From Trichomonas tenax (taxonomy: Eukaryota; Parabasalia; Trichomonadida; Trichomonadidae): a DNA stretch of 52,306 nt. Numbering within the stretch: the first letter of the stretch is position 1; every line of letters starts with the position of its first letter. The stretch covers positions 1 through 52,306 of the forward strand of contig JALKBU010000277.1 in assembly GCA_023091735.1 (NCBI GenBank). The letters are read 5' to 3'. This document shows positions 39,903-49,617 of this stretch, piece after piece. A model generated the notes under the pieces. It worked only from the letters and a program-made list of their open reading frames with translations. It searched no databases and was not told the DNA's origin. Made by a program: the position numbers and the translations under genes.

Positions 39903-40000
39903 AAATCTCCAATATCTGTTGCAATTGAATTGAAGTCGTTCGAAATCTTTCAATCTCTAGTTGATCATAGAACCGATGTTAACATGAAATTAATCAATCA
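39903..40000 (+). pseudogene. ankyrin-repeat relic
   Basis: One plus-strand frame reads ISVAIELKSFEIFQSLVDHR followed by TDVN, which is one ankyrin unit ending in the usual D-x-N turn. Stops lie on both sides. The same phrase in varied form is at 43639-43880. Trichomonad genomes carry many ankyrin genes, so this is probably a remnant. TTCACATTTGATCATCATTA-like repeats surround both relics. Confidence 0.55.
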
Positions 40001-40165
40001 TTTACATTTTATTATCATTATGATATTGCATCAATCATCCACATTTGGCCATCATTATTGTATAAATCTCCATTATCAATTGCAGTGGAAATGAAGTCTC
40101 AAAATCATTCAATTTCTTAAATCACAAGGTGCGCTGAATGAATGTCAAAAATAATAAAATAAAAA

Positions 40166-40221
40166 TGACATGTAAACATAATGACAAATTTTATTGTCAA
40201 AAGGATAAAATGACATGTAAA
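40166..40221 (+). promoter_or_regulatory. two exact TGACATGTAAA elements, no gene downstream
   Basis: TGACATGTAAA at 40166-40176 and again at 40211-40221, with TGACAAATTTTATTGTCAA between them. No gene follows on either strand within 4 kb; they may mark a promoter whose gene has decayed. Confidence 0.35.
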
Positions 40222-40334
40222 ATTTGTGGCAAAATTTATTGTCAGAATAGCAAAAAATCAAAAATATTGTAACCATATAAAAACTTTCAAAAATGCACGC
40301 CAATAACCAATTTTTTAGAAATTAAAAAACAATC

Positions 40335-40363
40335 GCGCACCCGCGCCTTTGGCGTGGGCGCGC
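40335..40363. repeat. GC-rich hairpin
   Basis: GCGCACCCGCGCC, a TTT loop, then GGCGTGGGCGCGC: a 13-bp stem with 11 perfect pairs, one G-T and one A-C. It is the most G+C-rich run in the window and lies in very AT-rich DNA. Confidence 0.75.
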
Positions 40364-40733
40364 AGCAATCACCGAACCAAAATAATTGAGTAAAAATAAA
40401 AGATGTCTATTTTTTCTCTCTTTCCCTCTTCCTTTCCTCTTCTTTCTTCTTATTTTTATCCTGGAGGTGAAAATATGGGGAAAAAAAATTCATAATCAAA
40501 ACTGATAAGCATTTTGATTGGCTGAGGATATCAAAGATTGTACTTTGACGAAACAAGAAAGAATGACATCTAAAAAAAGCTGGACAAGAATTCAAAATAA
40601 AATGGAAAATAATACTTACGGATTTATTGATTCGTGTATTATCTAAGACGATGTAATGCATATTGTCCAGTTAATTTCATCAGCATCTGATATTTTTTAC
40701 AGAAATGATATTTGTTGCATTTTTCTATAGTAT

Positions 40734-40947
40734 GCATATCAATATTATGATGTTTTTGATGATTTCTAGTATTCAATGATTAAAAGTAACAATTCTTTCA
40801 GTTCTCATGTATATAGGCAAAATTGATTGAAACAAACAGTAATTCTAGGCTGCATTGTCTCGATATATGCATGCTTGGGTGGGCTGAATAGCGTCTGGCT
40901 AAAAAATAGTGATTAATAATTACTCAAACTAAAGACACCATCTCAAG
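40734..40947 (+). repeat. dispersed repeat C, copy 1
   Basis: 214 bp that match 48583-48796 with only one difference that I can see (TGTCTCGATAT here, TGACTCGATAT there). The flanks share nothing. No ORF spans it. Confidence 0.92.
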
Positions 40948-41111
40948 GAGTCGTAGGAAATGCGATAAATTAAAAATGTTCCATTTATCGATCTACACTA
41001 CTTGCTTTAGTTGTCTAATAGCATGACGAGCAAGTAGCTTATACACACCAGTTTGTCATGTTACTCGACAACTAAAACAGTTTACGTTTTATATTTATTC
41101 GTTAATTAATT

Positions 41112-41199
41112 TCATCAAAAATGATCAATTTCTGGCACAGTTTCTGCAGATATTTGTTGTTCTGGAAAATTTGTGCTCGAATTTGATCATTTTTGATGA
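41112..41199. repeat. inverted repeat, 17-bp arms
   Basis: TCATCAAAAATGATCAA (41112-41128) is exactly complementary to 41183-41199; the sequence between is about 54 bases. A T-rich tract follows at once. Confidence 0.7.
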
Positions 41200-42752
41200 T
41201 ATTTTTTTTTTTTATAAATTGACGACTCTAGGCAATAGCAAGCACGGATATTACATCTGCAGCTCACAGATATTTGAAGTATACCATCTATAATGATCAA
41301 CATAGACACTCTGGGAGGAAAGATTTAAAATCGCTCAAAAAATACAGAAATATCTATATTTCGATCCAATTTATCCAGTTATACACATAATTGGACAAGT
41401 GGGATTGAATAATAGTTATCTATAGTCATTTTTAGTGTTAGATATTTATCATTGGACATTTTCAAGTATGTAGAGTGCATTAAGCAGTTTATTCTTCACA
41501 TAATACACAAACATATATCATATCCTTACTTATACAATATCATAAAGCTATTAAAATGCTCAGATTTGCGTCATCGTGTAAAGTTTACCGATAATATGAG
41601 TTTTCTATAAATGATATATAGTGTGTATATTACACATATTTTATAAAGCGTATTTATTGAAAGATTTGCCACAATATGAAATTGAATATAATCAATATTT
41701 CAATAAGATCGACCAAAACCATTCCATAAGGTGTTATATACTCATTAGTGTATGAATCAGTGCTTTAGAGTGCTCAAAGACACTCGATTGTGCTGAAACA
41801 AGCGAGTTGTTAATCTTGCGCACGAGGTAATTTAAGCGGTTGCACAGCATGCAGAATTTGCAATAAACACATAGCCTTGGTACATCCACATAGCAAATAC
41901 ACATATAAGTATATTATTCCCTATGTTTATCCAAATATAAGCATAAGGCCGGCATGTGGACCTCGTTTAATGAGTCCATTAGTTGTCACTTTTATATCAT
42001 AAAGATCGTTCATTCTATCAATGCAGGAAAGTCACAAAAACATGGCACACATGCACACCTTATCGCCAAAGCCATACAAATAAAAATACATCTGATCCTA
42101 TGTCTAATCTCTATTTTCATTTTTGATCAATATTGTATTTCATCTAAAATAAGCTATATATCAATATACATTATTCTACAACGACATATATATCTCATAT
42201 AATATGAAACACATTGTGTTAGACTTTCATATCGTTTATTATGTTCCAGATCGAAATCTTCGAAAGTTGAAAACTCTTCCATTAAGATCAACAACATCAC
42301 AAACATAAAGAATTACATCAAAAGAATATGATATCATATTAGAAACAGTTAGTTGTCAATATTTTTAGAAAATCTTTAAATATGATATCATTGACCTCAA
42401 ATTAGATACCGAGACAAACACTATAGGATAATCCGCATAGGCATGCTGCAACTGTCTGCGCGTTGAAGTGAGTAAAAATCCTTTTATTTAATACCGAAAA
42501 GCCTAAAAAAAAACAAATATGATGAGTCTAGCCTCCTCAATTTTCCCCTCATCTCGTACCTCCTCCCTGCTTTGCCCTTCCTGAATTATGGCTTTGGGTA
42601 AAGCTCGTTTAGAGTTAGCTCTATAACAGTGATATATCATGCTATCATTCCATACGAAATAGTTGATTGGGGGTGAGGGGGTGAATCCAATAAACCGTGA
42701 ATTGTAGCTTTTTAACCATTGTGTAAAGTTGAAGCAGACAATGTTGAAAATT
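41200..42752. other. AT-rich intergenic region, nothing identified
   Basis: About 1.5 kb with only short frames on either strand. I find no RNA gene, no repeat shared with other parts of the window and no recognisable relic. Confidence 0.5.
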
Positions 42753-42965
42753 ATGTTGCACGTGGTCCATGTATGCAACTGTGTGAATGTTAAGGTGTTT
42801 TGAGAAAGACAACTTGACAAATTATCGACATTTTACTAAAACTGCTTATATTTGTAGGCTATGTTGCACATGGTCCATGTATGCCACTGTGTGAATAACA
42901 AGGTATTTTGAGAAAGATAACTTGACAAATTATCGACATTTTTCTAAAACTGCTTATATTTGTAG
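42753..42965. repeat. 108-bp tandem duplication, two units
   Basis: Units start at 42753 and 42861, each with ATGTTGCA, GGTCCATGTATG, ACTTGACAAATTATCGACAT and AAACTGCTTATATTTGTAG; about 88% alike. It has the same unit length as the unrelated duplication at 9922-10137. Confidence 0.88.
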
Positions 42966-43046
42966 ATGACTACGATTTTTAACACTAAGAAAAATTAAAA
43001 AAGGTAGGTTTGGCTCGATGATTTTACTCTAAAATTGCTTTTTTAT

Positions 43047-43352
43047 TACATTCTTTATTCTAATGCATATTTTTAACTACCCCTATATACACCTTCCCCT
43101 AATATTGTTAAGACCCCCCTTATTATAGACTCCTTTTCGCAAACATTTCCCCTTATATAAATGAATAAAATAAGATTGGTTTATTAGTGACAGTAATAAT
43201 AATTCAGTAAGTTGCACAATTTAAAATTCAATGAAAGCCAATATACAATGAGAAAAAAAGAATTATTGAAAGATACATTAATAAAATTCCAAAAACAACC
43301 GCCAATTGTTTCGAAAGCCCCGCCAACCAAACACTTTACATTTTACATGGTT
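43047..43352 (-). repeat. dispersed repeat B, copy 2 (inverted)
   Basis: This is the reverse complement of 14134-14440 at about 90%, with matching ends. It stops 51 bp before a run of 27 A. Confidence 0.85.
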
Positions 43353-43403
43353 AATATGATATATTTAAACTTGCCATTCAATGCTATCCCTAGTTGTGGC
43401 ATC

Positions 43404-43430
43404 AAAAAAAAAAAAAAAAAAAAAAAAAAA
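43404..43430 (+). repeat. A27 homopolymer
   Basis: Twenty-seven adenines in a row followed by TAATAATAAA. No reading frame ends at a natural stop just before it. It may be a simple repeat or the tail of an old retroposed sequence; the length may also reflect assembly. Confidence 0.8.
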
Positions 43431-43638
43431 TAATAATAAAATGAAAAAGTCGTAATTTTAAAGATGAAAATACTTCACTGTTAAAGTATTGGAAGTAACT
43501 GTGTTTGCTCCTTTAGATTCAACTACAATAGATGTTTTAATCACATCCAAATAGCCAATTAATATCAAGTTTTAGATCTAATAACAATTGATAATGCAGA
43601 TTTTGATATTTTGTCTCTCTTGTTGACAATTGCATTCG

Positions 43639-43880
43639 AATTGAAGTCTTTTAAAATCGCCCAATATCTAGTTGAGCATGGCACCGATGTGAACATGGAA
43701 GTGACCAATCATTCGCAACTGATCATTATTATGATATTTCATTAGTCATTAATATTTGACCATCGCTAAAACATTACATCAATCATCCATATTTTATCAT
43801 CATTGTGATTAAGCGAATTCTCTCGAAATCGTTCACTATCTTGTTGAACATGGAGCTGAAGGCAACATGAAAGAAATCAA
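43639..43880 (+). pseudogene. ankyrin-repeat relic, two units
   Basis: Two plus-strand pieces: IAFELKSFKIAQYLVEHG with TDVN after it (about 43639-43700), and NSLEIVHYLVEHGAEGN (about 43800-43875). Both match ankyrin helices with the closing loop, and both are flanked by stops and by TTCACATTTGAT-type repeats. They resemble the relic at 39903-40000. Confidence 0.6.
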
Positions 43881-44065
43881 TCATTCACATTTAATCATAA
43901 TTACGATATATAATCAATCATTCACATTTGATTTTCATTATGCTATAAAATCCTTTACTCATAAATCATCATCATTATCATATGGAGATAATCATTTCTA
44001 TTTGATTATAATTATTATATGATATCAATCTTTCACAATTAATCATCAACATGATATTATATTTT

Positions 44066-44076
44066 TGACGTGTAAA
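44066..44076 (+). promoter_or_regulatory. TGACGTGTAAA element
   Basis: A one-base variant of TGACATGTAAA next to the ankyrin relics; GACACTTTACATATCAGATGTCAG near 44463-44486 is a looser match. No gene follows directly. Confidence 0.25.
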
Positions 44077-44180
44077 AATGAAATATGATTTGTAAAAAAT
44101 CTTATGTCAAAATATTAAAACAGGGGACTTCATTCAATTTTTTAATTGCATAAATGTAAGAATATATTGTGCTTCGAGTT

Positions 44181-44354
44181 GCTTCTCTCTCAACAAGAGG
44201 CAGCAAATCAAGCCCTCCTGTTGACAGAGAGGCATACAGTTCGATTTCAAGGCATCTGCTCTTGAAATCTGCACCTCATCGATCGATTCTTTTTCACCGA
44301 GGATTCTCTATCAACAGGAGGGCTTGATTTGCTGCCTCTTGTTGAGAGAGAAGC
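44181..44354. repeat. long near-perfect hairpin (49-bp arms)
   Basis: The left arm 44181-44229 begins GCTTCTCTCTCAACAAGAGG. The right arm 44306-44354 is its reverse complement with one mismatch in 49. The loop of about 76 bases contains a nested 9-bp hairpin, GATTTCAAG/CTTGAAATC. G+C is clearly above the surroundings. If transcribed, it would give a dsRNA-like stem. No coding frame is apparent. Confidence 0.88.
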
Positions 44355-44685
44355 TTGAGGGCTGTAAGCATTATCAATCGTGCTTCCCCCTATTAATAAT
44401 ACTTTTTAGTGTTTCTGACATTTTTAATTTTACAATAATCATCATCGTCACTTTTCAAATCTGACACTTTACATATCAGATGTCAGAATTACACATTTTT
44501 TGGCCGTAACACTTGTGGTGTGTTATCTGATCAATGATTTAAATTTGTCCAATATAGTTTTTTTTTTGATTAAAATTATCGTTGTTTTTATATTTTAATC
44601 AATATTATCAGATACTCTTAGATGTAATTCCATATCTATGCTTCTCATGTATGGATGGGTTCATGAATATAAATGAAAAAATGTT

Positions 44686-44810
44686 GATGTGTTATATTGA
44701 AGTGCATCACTTTAAGACAATCATATACACCATATTATCTATTATATTCATATACTAGAGTACTGATATATACTTTGGCATCGAGCTGTTTATTGCTGTT
44801 GTCTTTGTAT
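44686..44810 (+). repeat. dispersed repeat D, copy 2
   Basis: About 75-80% similar to 22592-22715, in the same orientation and the same block order. It lies 270 bp before a gene start. Confidence 0.6.
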
Positions 44811-45079
44811 CAATGCTTCTTGGCGAAAAAAGTGTTTGGTAATATCAGAATCTCGATTTATGTCGAAGTATATATCAAACAGCAAAATATGAAAAATGGA
44901 TATTAAATCTCAGTAAAATTCAAGAAATCGATGTAATTTGATTAGAAAAATAGTCATATTTTTGCGATTTTTTGTTTGATTTATTCACAAATATTTCAGA
45001 AAATGCTATATTTAAGATAACAAAGGAAGCCATTTTTTGAAGAAAATTTGAAGCGAAAATAATCGTTCAAAAAAATATA

Positions 45080-45868
45080 ATGTTTAGGAATTCAAGCGGC
45101 AAATATTTAGCAACAATCGACAATCAAACGGTAAAACTGTTCAAATACAACAATCCCGACAGTGCTGTTACAGTTAAAGCCAATTTCAAGATTGATGGAT
45201 TTTCATTTCTTCCTTGTTTGTACGGACCTTCATTTGCTGTGGTCAACAAAGACAAAAACAAAATAAATCTCTATTTTTCGGAGAAAAAAATGAATTATTC
45301 CAATCCTGTCGAATTATCATTGACTGAAAAATTTGATAAAAGCTTAAATATCTGCCAAAACTCATACAACCTATTGCTTGGGTATATCACATCGAAGTCA
45401 TCAATCTTTATCACGGAAATATCGTTAACAGACAAAAATTTAATGCCAATCACAATTTTTAACGGAAAATATCAAGATTTCTCCTTCGCTTCGCAAGAAT
45501 TCATATGGGCATACAATGACAATAAGACTGAATATCTTTCTTTAATTAATAATCAAGATTTTATTCCAACAAAAGATTTGGGCTCAAAAATTCAATTTTT
45601 GCACCCATCTCCAGCTTGTACCAATGTGTGCATGGTAAAACTTCAAGATGAAGCAGATCAAATTAAATTATTACACGTTGAAGGAAATAATATTTTTGTT
45701 GAAAACACAAGATTAAACAAACCAGAAGATGCTGATAAAAAAGATGAAATTGCATTCGAAACAAGCTTCTGGGATCCATTTGGCTCAATTTATGCATTTA
45801 TCACTAATTTTGGTGTTTACAAGCTCCACGAGCTCCCAGACCATAGAATGAAGATAGAAGAACCATAA
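45080..45868 (+). CDS. propeller-like protein of unknown family, 262 residues
   Basis: A clean frame with an ATG at 45080. The sequence is mostly beta strands in a WD40-like rhythm: SSGKYLATIDNQTVKLFKYN is a typical first blade, and near the end FETSFWDPFGSIYAFITNFG resembles a blade with the D-x-x-G turn. At 262 residues it is short for a seven-blade propeller and lacks clear WD dipeptides. No membrane helix or signal is seen. The function is unknown. It is convergent with the PAK-type kinase gene 226 bp away. Confidence 0.6.
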   Translation: MFRNSSGKYLATIDNQTVKLFKYNNPDSAVTVKANFKIDGFSFLPCLYGPSFAVVNKDKNKINLYFSEKKMNYSNPVELSLTEKFDKSLNICQNSYNLLLGYITSKSSIFITEISLTDKNLMPITIFNGKYQDFSFASQEFIWAYNDNKTEYLSLINNQDFIPTKDLGSKIQFLHPSPACTNVCMVKLQDEADQIKLLHVEGNNIFVENTRLNKPEDADKKDEIAFETSFWDPFGSIYAFITNFGVYKLHELPDHRMKIEEP

Positions 45869-46094
45869 ATTTAATATATAGAGTTATATTCATCATAATA
45901 AATTTTATTTGTATACTTATTTTACTTTTGTATTTTAAATTTAATCAATAAAAGTTATATATGTAATATAATTCTTAAATCGAAAATTCGATATTTATAT
46001 TGAATTTTAAATATGCAAAAAAAGAGAGACAAATTCATGATATATGAACATTTAGTGAATATTATAAAACCATAAAAATAAATAAAACACTATC

Positions 46095-47441
46095 TTAGAA
46101 ATCATCGAATTCTTCTTGAGCAGAAAGCTGCTTCGCTAACTCGATCAAAGGAACAATGTACTTCTTGTCGCAAGCCTTTGTGAGGAATGGGTGATGAAGC
46201 AATGTTTCTGAAGAAGGTCTTGCGTGTGGATCCATACTAAGGCAAAGATCGAGGAAATCGAGAAATTCCGTCGATCTGTTCTCTCTGTCTGAAATTGGAG
46301 GAATTCCTTTCGTAGAAATCAAGAATAAAGCTCTCATTGGTGGCGAATCAGCGTAAGGAGGCTCTCCTTCAGCTAATTCTCTACACATGATACCCAAAGA
46401 CCATATATCAACGCCGTACGAGTAAGGCTGATACTTAATTAATTCTGGTGCCATCCAGTAAGGCGTTCCTACCATTGATTTACGTGTTTGTTCTCTCGAG
46501 TCGAGCTGCGCTGTATAACCGAAGTCCGCTAAACGAACTTCGCCGTTCGATTTTAATAAAACGTTATCGGTTTTAATGTCACGATGAATCTTGTTGTGCT
46601 TGTGCATGTAGTCTAAAGCCTGGAGTACTTCGCGCGCGAAATAAGCAATTTGGGGCTCTTGTACGTCACAGTATGTCGCAACATTTGTTAAAGAACCGCC
46701 ATCCATCAATTCCATTAAAATCCAGAGCGTGTTCTCGATCAGGTGGGCTGAGTAGAATTTAATAATATTCGGATGATTCATTGTTGCCATTAATCTTGTT
46801 TCGATGAATAAAGTTTGCATATTTTTATCCGTTAGAATCATTTCTTTAACTGCAACAACAGTTCCAGCAAGTGGATTTTCGGCTTTGTATACTTTGCAAG
46901 TGCTTCCTTCGTCGATAGACTCCATGTTTTTGAGAAAAGTTTTTGGATTTGTTTTTTGTACAACGTCTTGGATCGGCGGTAATGTGATCTGATCTTCGGC
47001 TTGCTGTTGGGGCGCCGGTTGCATCGGCTTTTGCATGAATTTAATGACGTCTAAGACGCCTTCTGGATTTTCTGCAATTTCCTCCTTCTGGAAACCGCTC
47101 TTTTTTAATATCTTATCCCACTCCGGCGGGAGACCGATAAAACCTTTTTGTGGATCAAAAGTTACGTGGGTAAGATGCTCAATCTCGTATGGCGCCGAAA
47201 TTTCAACTCTTTTTTGAAATTCGGGTATATACATCATATTTCGTCCTGTTGTCGTAGGTCTCAGTTCTGGCGCAATATCTTCATCGTTGATAATAGAAGC
47301 GGCAGTATCTCGTGGAATAGCGTGTAAAAGGCAACGAGGAACATTGTGGTATCTCCCGGTACCCTCGTCGATGGTCAGATGTATGCCATCTTTGACATCG
47401 TATGGGTCAGAGATGTCTTTCTTGTTGATCTTATGATTCAT
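46095..47441 (-). CDS. PAK/STE20 family protein kinase with CRIB domain
   Basis: A 448-residue protein, ATG at 47439-47441. A CRIB (p21-binding) motif spans about 81-108: ISAPYEIEHLTHVTFD followed by GFIGLPPEW, matching ISxPxxxxHxxHVxxDxxxGxxGLPxEW. A weaker CRIB-like stretch lies at about 10-36 (ISDPYDVKDGIHLTIDEG). The kinase domain runs from about 172 to 420: VAVK Lys199, HRDIKTDN with catalytic Asp288, DFG 307-309, activation loop SMVGTPYWMAPE with the PAK-type Thr, and the closing ARPS helix. The Gly loop is degenerate (DEGSTCKVYKA). Such kinases are activated by Rac/Cdc42-type GTPases and control actin and polarity. It is shorter than animal PAKs but complete. Confidence 0.93.
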   Translation of the reverse strand: MNHKINKKDISDPYDVKDGIHLTIDEGTGRYHNVPRCLLHAIPRDTAASIINDEDIAPELRPTTTGRNMMYIPEFQKRVEISAPYEIEHLTHVTFDPQKGFIGLPPEWDKILKKSGFQKEEIAENPEGVLDVIKFMQKPMQPAPQQQAEDQITLPPIQDVVQKTNPKTFLKNMESIDEGSTCKVYKAENPLAGTVVAVKEMILTDKNMQTLFIETRLMATMNHPNIIKFYSAHLIENTLWILMELMDGGSLTNVATYCDVQEPQIAYFAREVLQALDYMHKHNKIHRDIKTDNVLLKSNGEVRLADFGYTAQLDSREQTRKSMVGTPYWMAPELIKYQPYSYGVDIWSLGIMCRELAEGEPPYADSPPMRALFLISTKGIPPISDRENRSTEFLDFLDLCLSMDPHARPSSETLLHHPFLTKACDKKYIVPLIELAKQLSAQEEFDDF

Positions 47442-47949
47442 TAATAAATTTTTTTATTGCCTTTTTTCTACGTTCCTGTCACTTTTGTAAAAGTTTTTAT
47501 ATAAGCAAATTTACAGGGGGCTGAACTCAATTCGAGTGCCTCAATGTCTAGAATAGTGACTTCAGAAAATTGAATTATAATTGAATATTTGATTAGTTTA
47601 CATATTAACTCTGCTCGATAATAGGCTTACATTAATAAAATTGAGCAACTTTGTTTGTTTCTTGGTGTCAGTTTTTTTTAAAATAATCAATAAACCATGA
47701 TTTCCTTAAATATAGAATGTTGTTTAAAAATGGCCAAAATTGACAAATTTTTTATACTCGCCGCAAAATTAGTGCAGCGCCGTACTTGACTTTTGAGCCA
47801 TCTCTGAATGACTTTTGAGGGGAATTTTGTAAACCTCTCTACACAAAATTCGCCTTTCAGTTTTTCCTCTAAAAAACGTGCTTTATTAAGAAAAATAGAT
47901 TGGAGATTGCATACCATATAATAATATTTATTATTTTTTTTTCGGAAAA
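47442..47949. other. intergenic region upstream of the kinase gene
   Basis: This is 5' flank of the minus-strand kinase gene; GTCACTTTT is at 47478-47486. An ATG-started 76-codon minus-strand frame at 47687-47917 (contains FLEEKLKGEFCVERFTKF) is open but I recognise nothing in it; it may be a relic or chance. Confidence 0.4.
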
Positions 47950-48405
47950 ATCCCCTTCACAGTCAAAAGTGAAAAATATTTTGTGCGAATTGAGAGGGCT
48001 CGTCACTTTTTTGCGAAAAATAAATTTAAAAATAAAGTGTATTTTTACAAATCAACAACAAAGGCATAGGATATAGAAGAGTGCTGAGCCAAAATCAGCG
48101 AATTTGAGCGGGAAAGATAAATTTGATTTCCCAAAATGTCAAGCATAAGGATTGATGGCTTGAGGGATACAAAAGGGGTGTCAATTAAGGATTCGAGGTT
48201 AAATTGAGGAAATGAAGGGTCTGGGATCGCTTGAGAGCGAACGCTCCCGTCAAAGTTTTTGTGCCAAACCGTTAACCGAAAAAGCATAACTTGAAATAAT
48301 GATGTATGGATTATGTGAAAATCACTTTCACTTTAAAATTAATTTTCGAAAACAAGTTGACGAACCCACCAGACGCATCAAATACTTTTCAGATTTCGAC
48401 AGCAA
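47950..48405. repeat. dispersed repeat A, copy 2 (short form)
   Basis: It matches 12553-12970 and then, without the 306-bp segment, 13277-13316. At the junction it reads GTTGACGAACCCACCAG, which keeps one copy of the 10-base sequence that brackets the segment in copy 1. Confidence 0.85.
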
Positions 48406-49113
48406 CGAAGTCTCAATTTGCACACTATATTTTTGATTTTTTCGATTAAAAACCAATCGAAATAGATCAGCATAAATCATTGATTGATATTATGAGCTTT
48501 GGAACTATTTTAATTTTTAAACTTTCTTTTCAAATCAGCGAATTTTTCATTAAAAACATGTTCAAATGACTAAGCTCCATCTGCATATCAATATTATGAT
48601 GTTTTTGATGATTTCTAGTATTCAATGATTAAAAGTAACAATTCTTTCAGTTCTCATGTATATAGGCAAAATTGATTGAAACAAACAGTAATTCTAGGCT
48701 GCATTGACTCGATATATGCATGCTTGGGTGGGCTGAATAGCGTCTGGCTAAAAAATAGTGATTAATAATTACTCAAACTAAAGACACCATCTCAAGTAAG
48801 GAGCAGCTTATTTGTTGTGATTAATGTACTGATGAATCAACAAAATATTCTAAGAATGGTTGCAAATATATGATCTTTTGATGAAATGTGGCATGGTACC
48901 AATAATTGATCAATGAGGTATTACCCATATAGTCTCTGAGTTAGATCGATTGATGTTGACTTTCTAACTCAATAAATTAGTCGAAATACAACTATTTGTA
49001 AATTTGTTGAAGCTAGGCAATGCATTAGAATGTATCAATGAATATTGCATAAGAACTCTGTCTGGGTAGAAGGAAGCACTGACTCAGAATGCAAGATACA
49101 CATATTTTTCTAA
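48406..49113. other. intergenic region with repeat C
   Basis: Apart from repeat C copy 2 (48583-48796), it is AT-rich with no gene that I can support. Confidence 0.5.
48583..48796 (+). repeat. dispersed repeat C, copy 2
   Basis: 214 bp, one difference from 40734-40947, same orientation, 7.8 kb away. Such identity in non-coding AT-rich DNA points to a recent copying event. Confidence 0.92.
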
Positions 49114-49617
49114 AAACTTAAATTGCATTCGGCAGCAGCGAAAGGAATGGTCGAAGTTATGGAAGTTCTCTTCCAAATACAAGGCGTTGATGTTAACGCA
49201 AGAGATATATAGGGCTATACTCCACGCCAGGTAGCAACTGATAGATCGCAGTTGAGTGCTGTCAGAGTTTTGCTAAAAAACAAAAACGTGAGACCGAATT
49301 TAGTAAATGAAGATGGAAAAACGCCTTTAATAATGGCAGTCGAAAGCGGGGACATTGATATAATTAAGCTATTCATGACATCAGGAATAAAGAAGACATC
49401 CACGACAACAAAAGGAATGACGACTCTTCACATCGCAGCAACAAAGTCTTTGGAAGTTTTCATGCTCATTGCGAAGAAAGTTGGAATATATTATGCGGCT
49501 CTGGACAAGAAGGGAAGGTCAGCACTTGATATAGCGAAGAAAGCCAATAACAAACCTGTTGTTGACGCAATTGAAAATTATATTCAAAAATCAGGACAAA
49601 AATGTTATATCGCATGA
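49114..49617 (+). pseudogene. ankyrin-repeat protein gene, interrupted by a stop
   Basis: One plus-strand frame opens at 49114 and gives ankyrin units: LHSAAAKGMVEVMEVLF with VDVNARDI, then TAG at 49210-49212, then in the same frame GYTPRQVATDRSQLSAVRVL, VNEDGKTPLIMAVESGDIDI, TLHIAATKSLEVFMLIAKK and DKKGRSALDIAKKANNKP. Ankyrin repeats are protein-binding modules. The frame has no ATG at either possible start, so this looks like the 3' part of a larger gene with a nonsense mutation (GY after the TAG is exactly the expected next residues). The C-terminal 130 codons are otherwise intact, suggesting recent damage, or a gene cut off from its 5' part. Confidence 0.7.

Larger units (their letters stand above)
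39468..40733. other. intergenic region with relics
   Basis: No intact gene. It holds an ankyrin relic (39903-40000), two TGACATGTAAA elements (40166-40221), a GC-rich hairpin (40335-40363) and a pyrimidine-rich tract (about 40405-40460). The rest is AT-rich without clear content. Confidence 0.55.

Noticed and set aside
42503..42820. 105-codon minus-strand frame
   Set aside because: It overlaps a non-coding tandem duplication, has low complexity at its end and matches nothing I know.
43212..43433. 73-codon frame ending in a poly-Lys run
   Set aside because: The Lys run is the A27 homopolymer and the front part is repeat B, whose other copy does not keep the frame.
44181..44354. CRISPR-like or integron attC interpretation of the hairpins
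   Set aside because: The context is eukaryotic, there is no regularly spaced array and no associated protein genes.
47516..47560. tRNA B-box-like sequence (CAATTCGAGTGCC)
   Set aside because: No A box at the right distance and no cloverleaf can be drawn.
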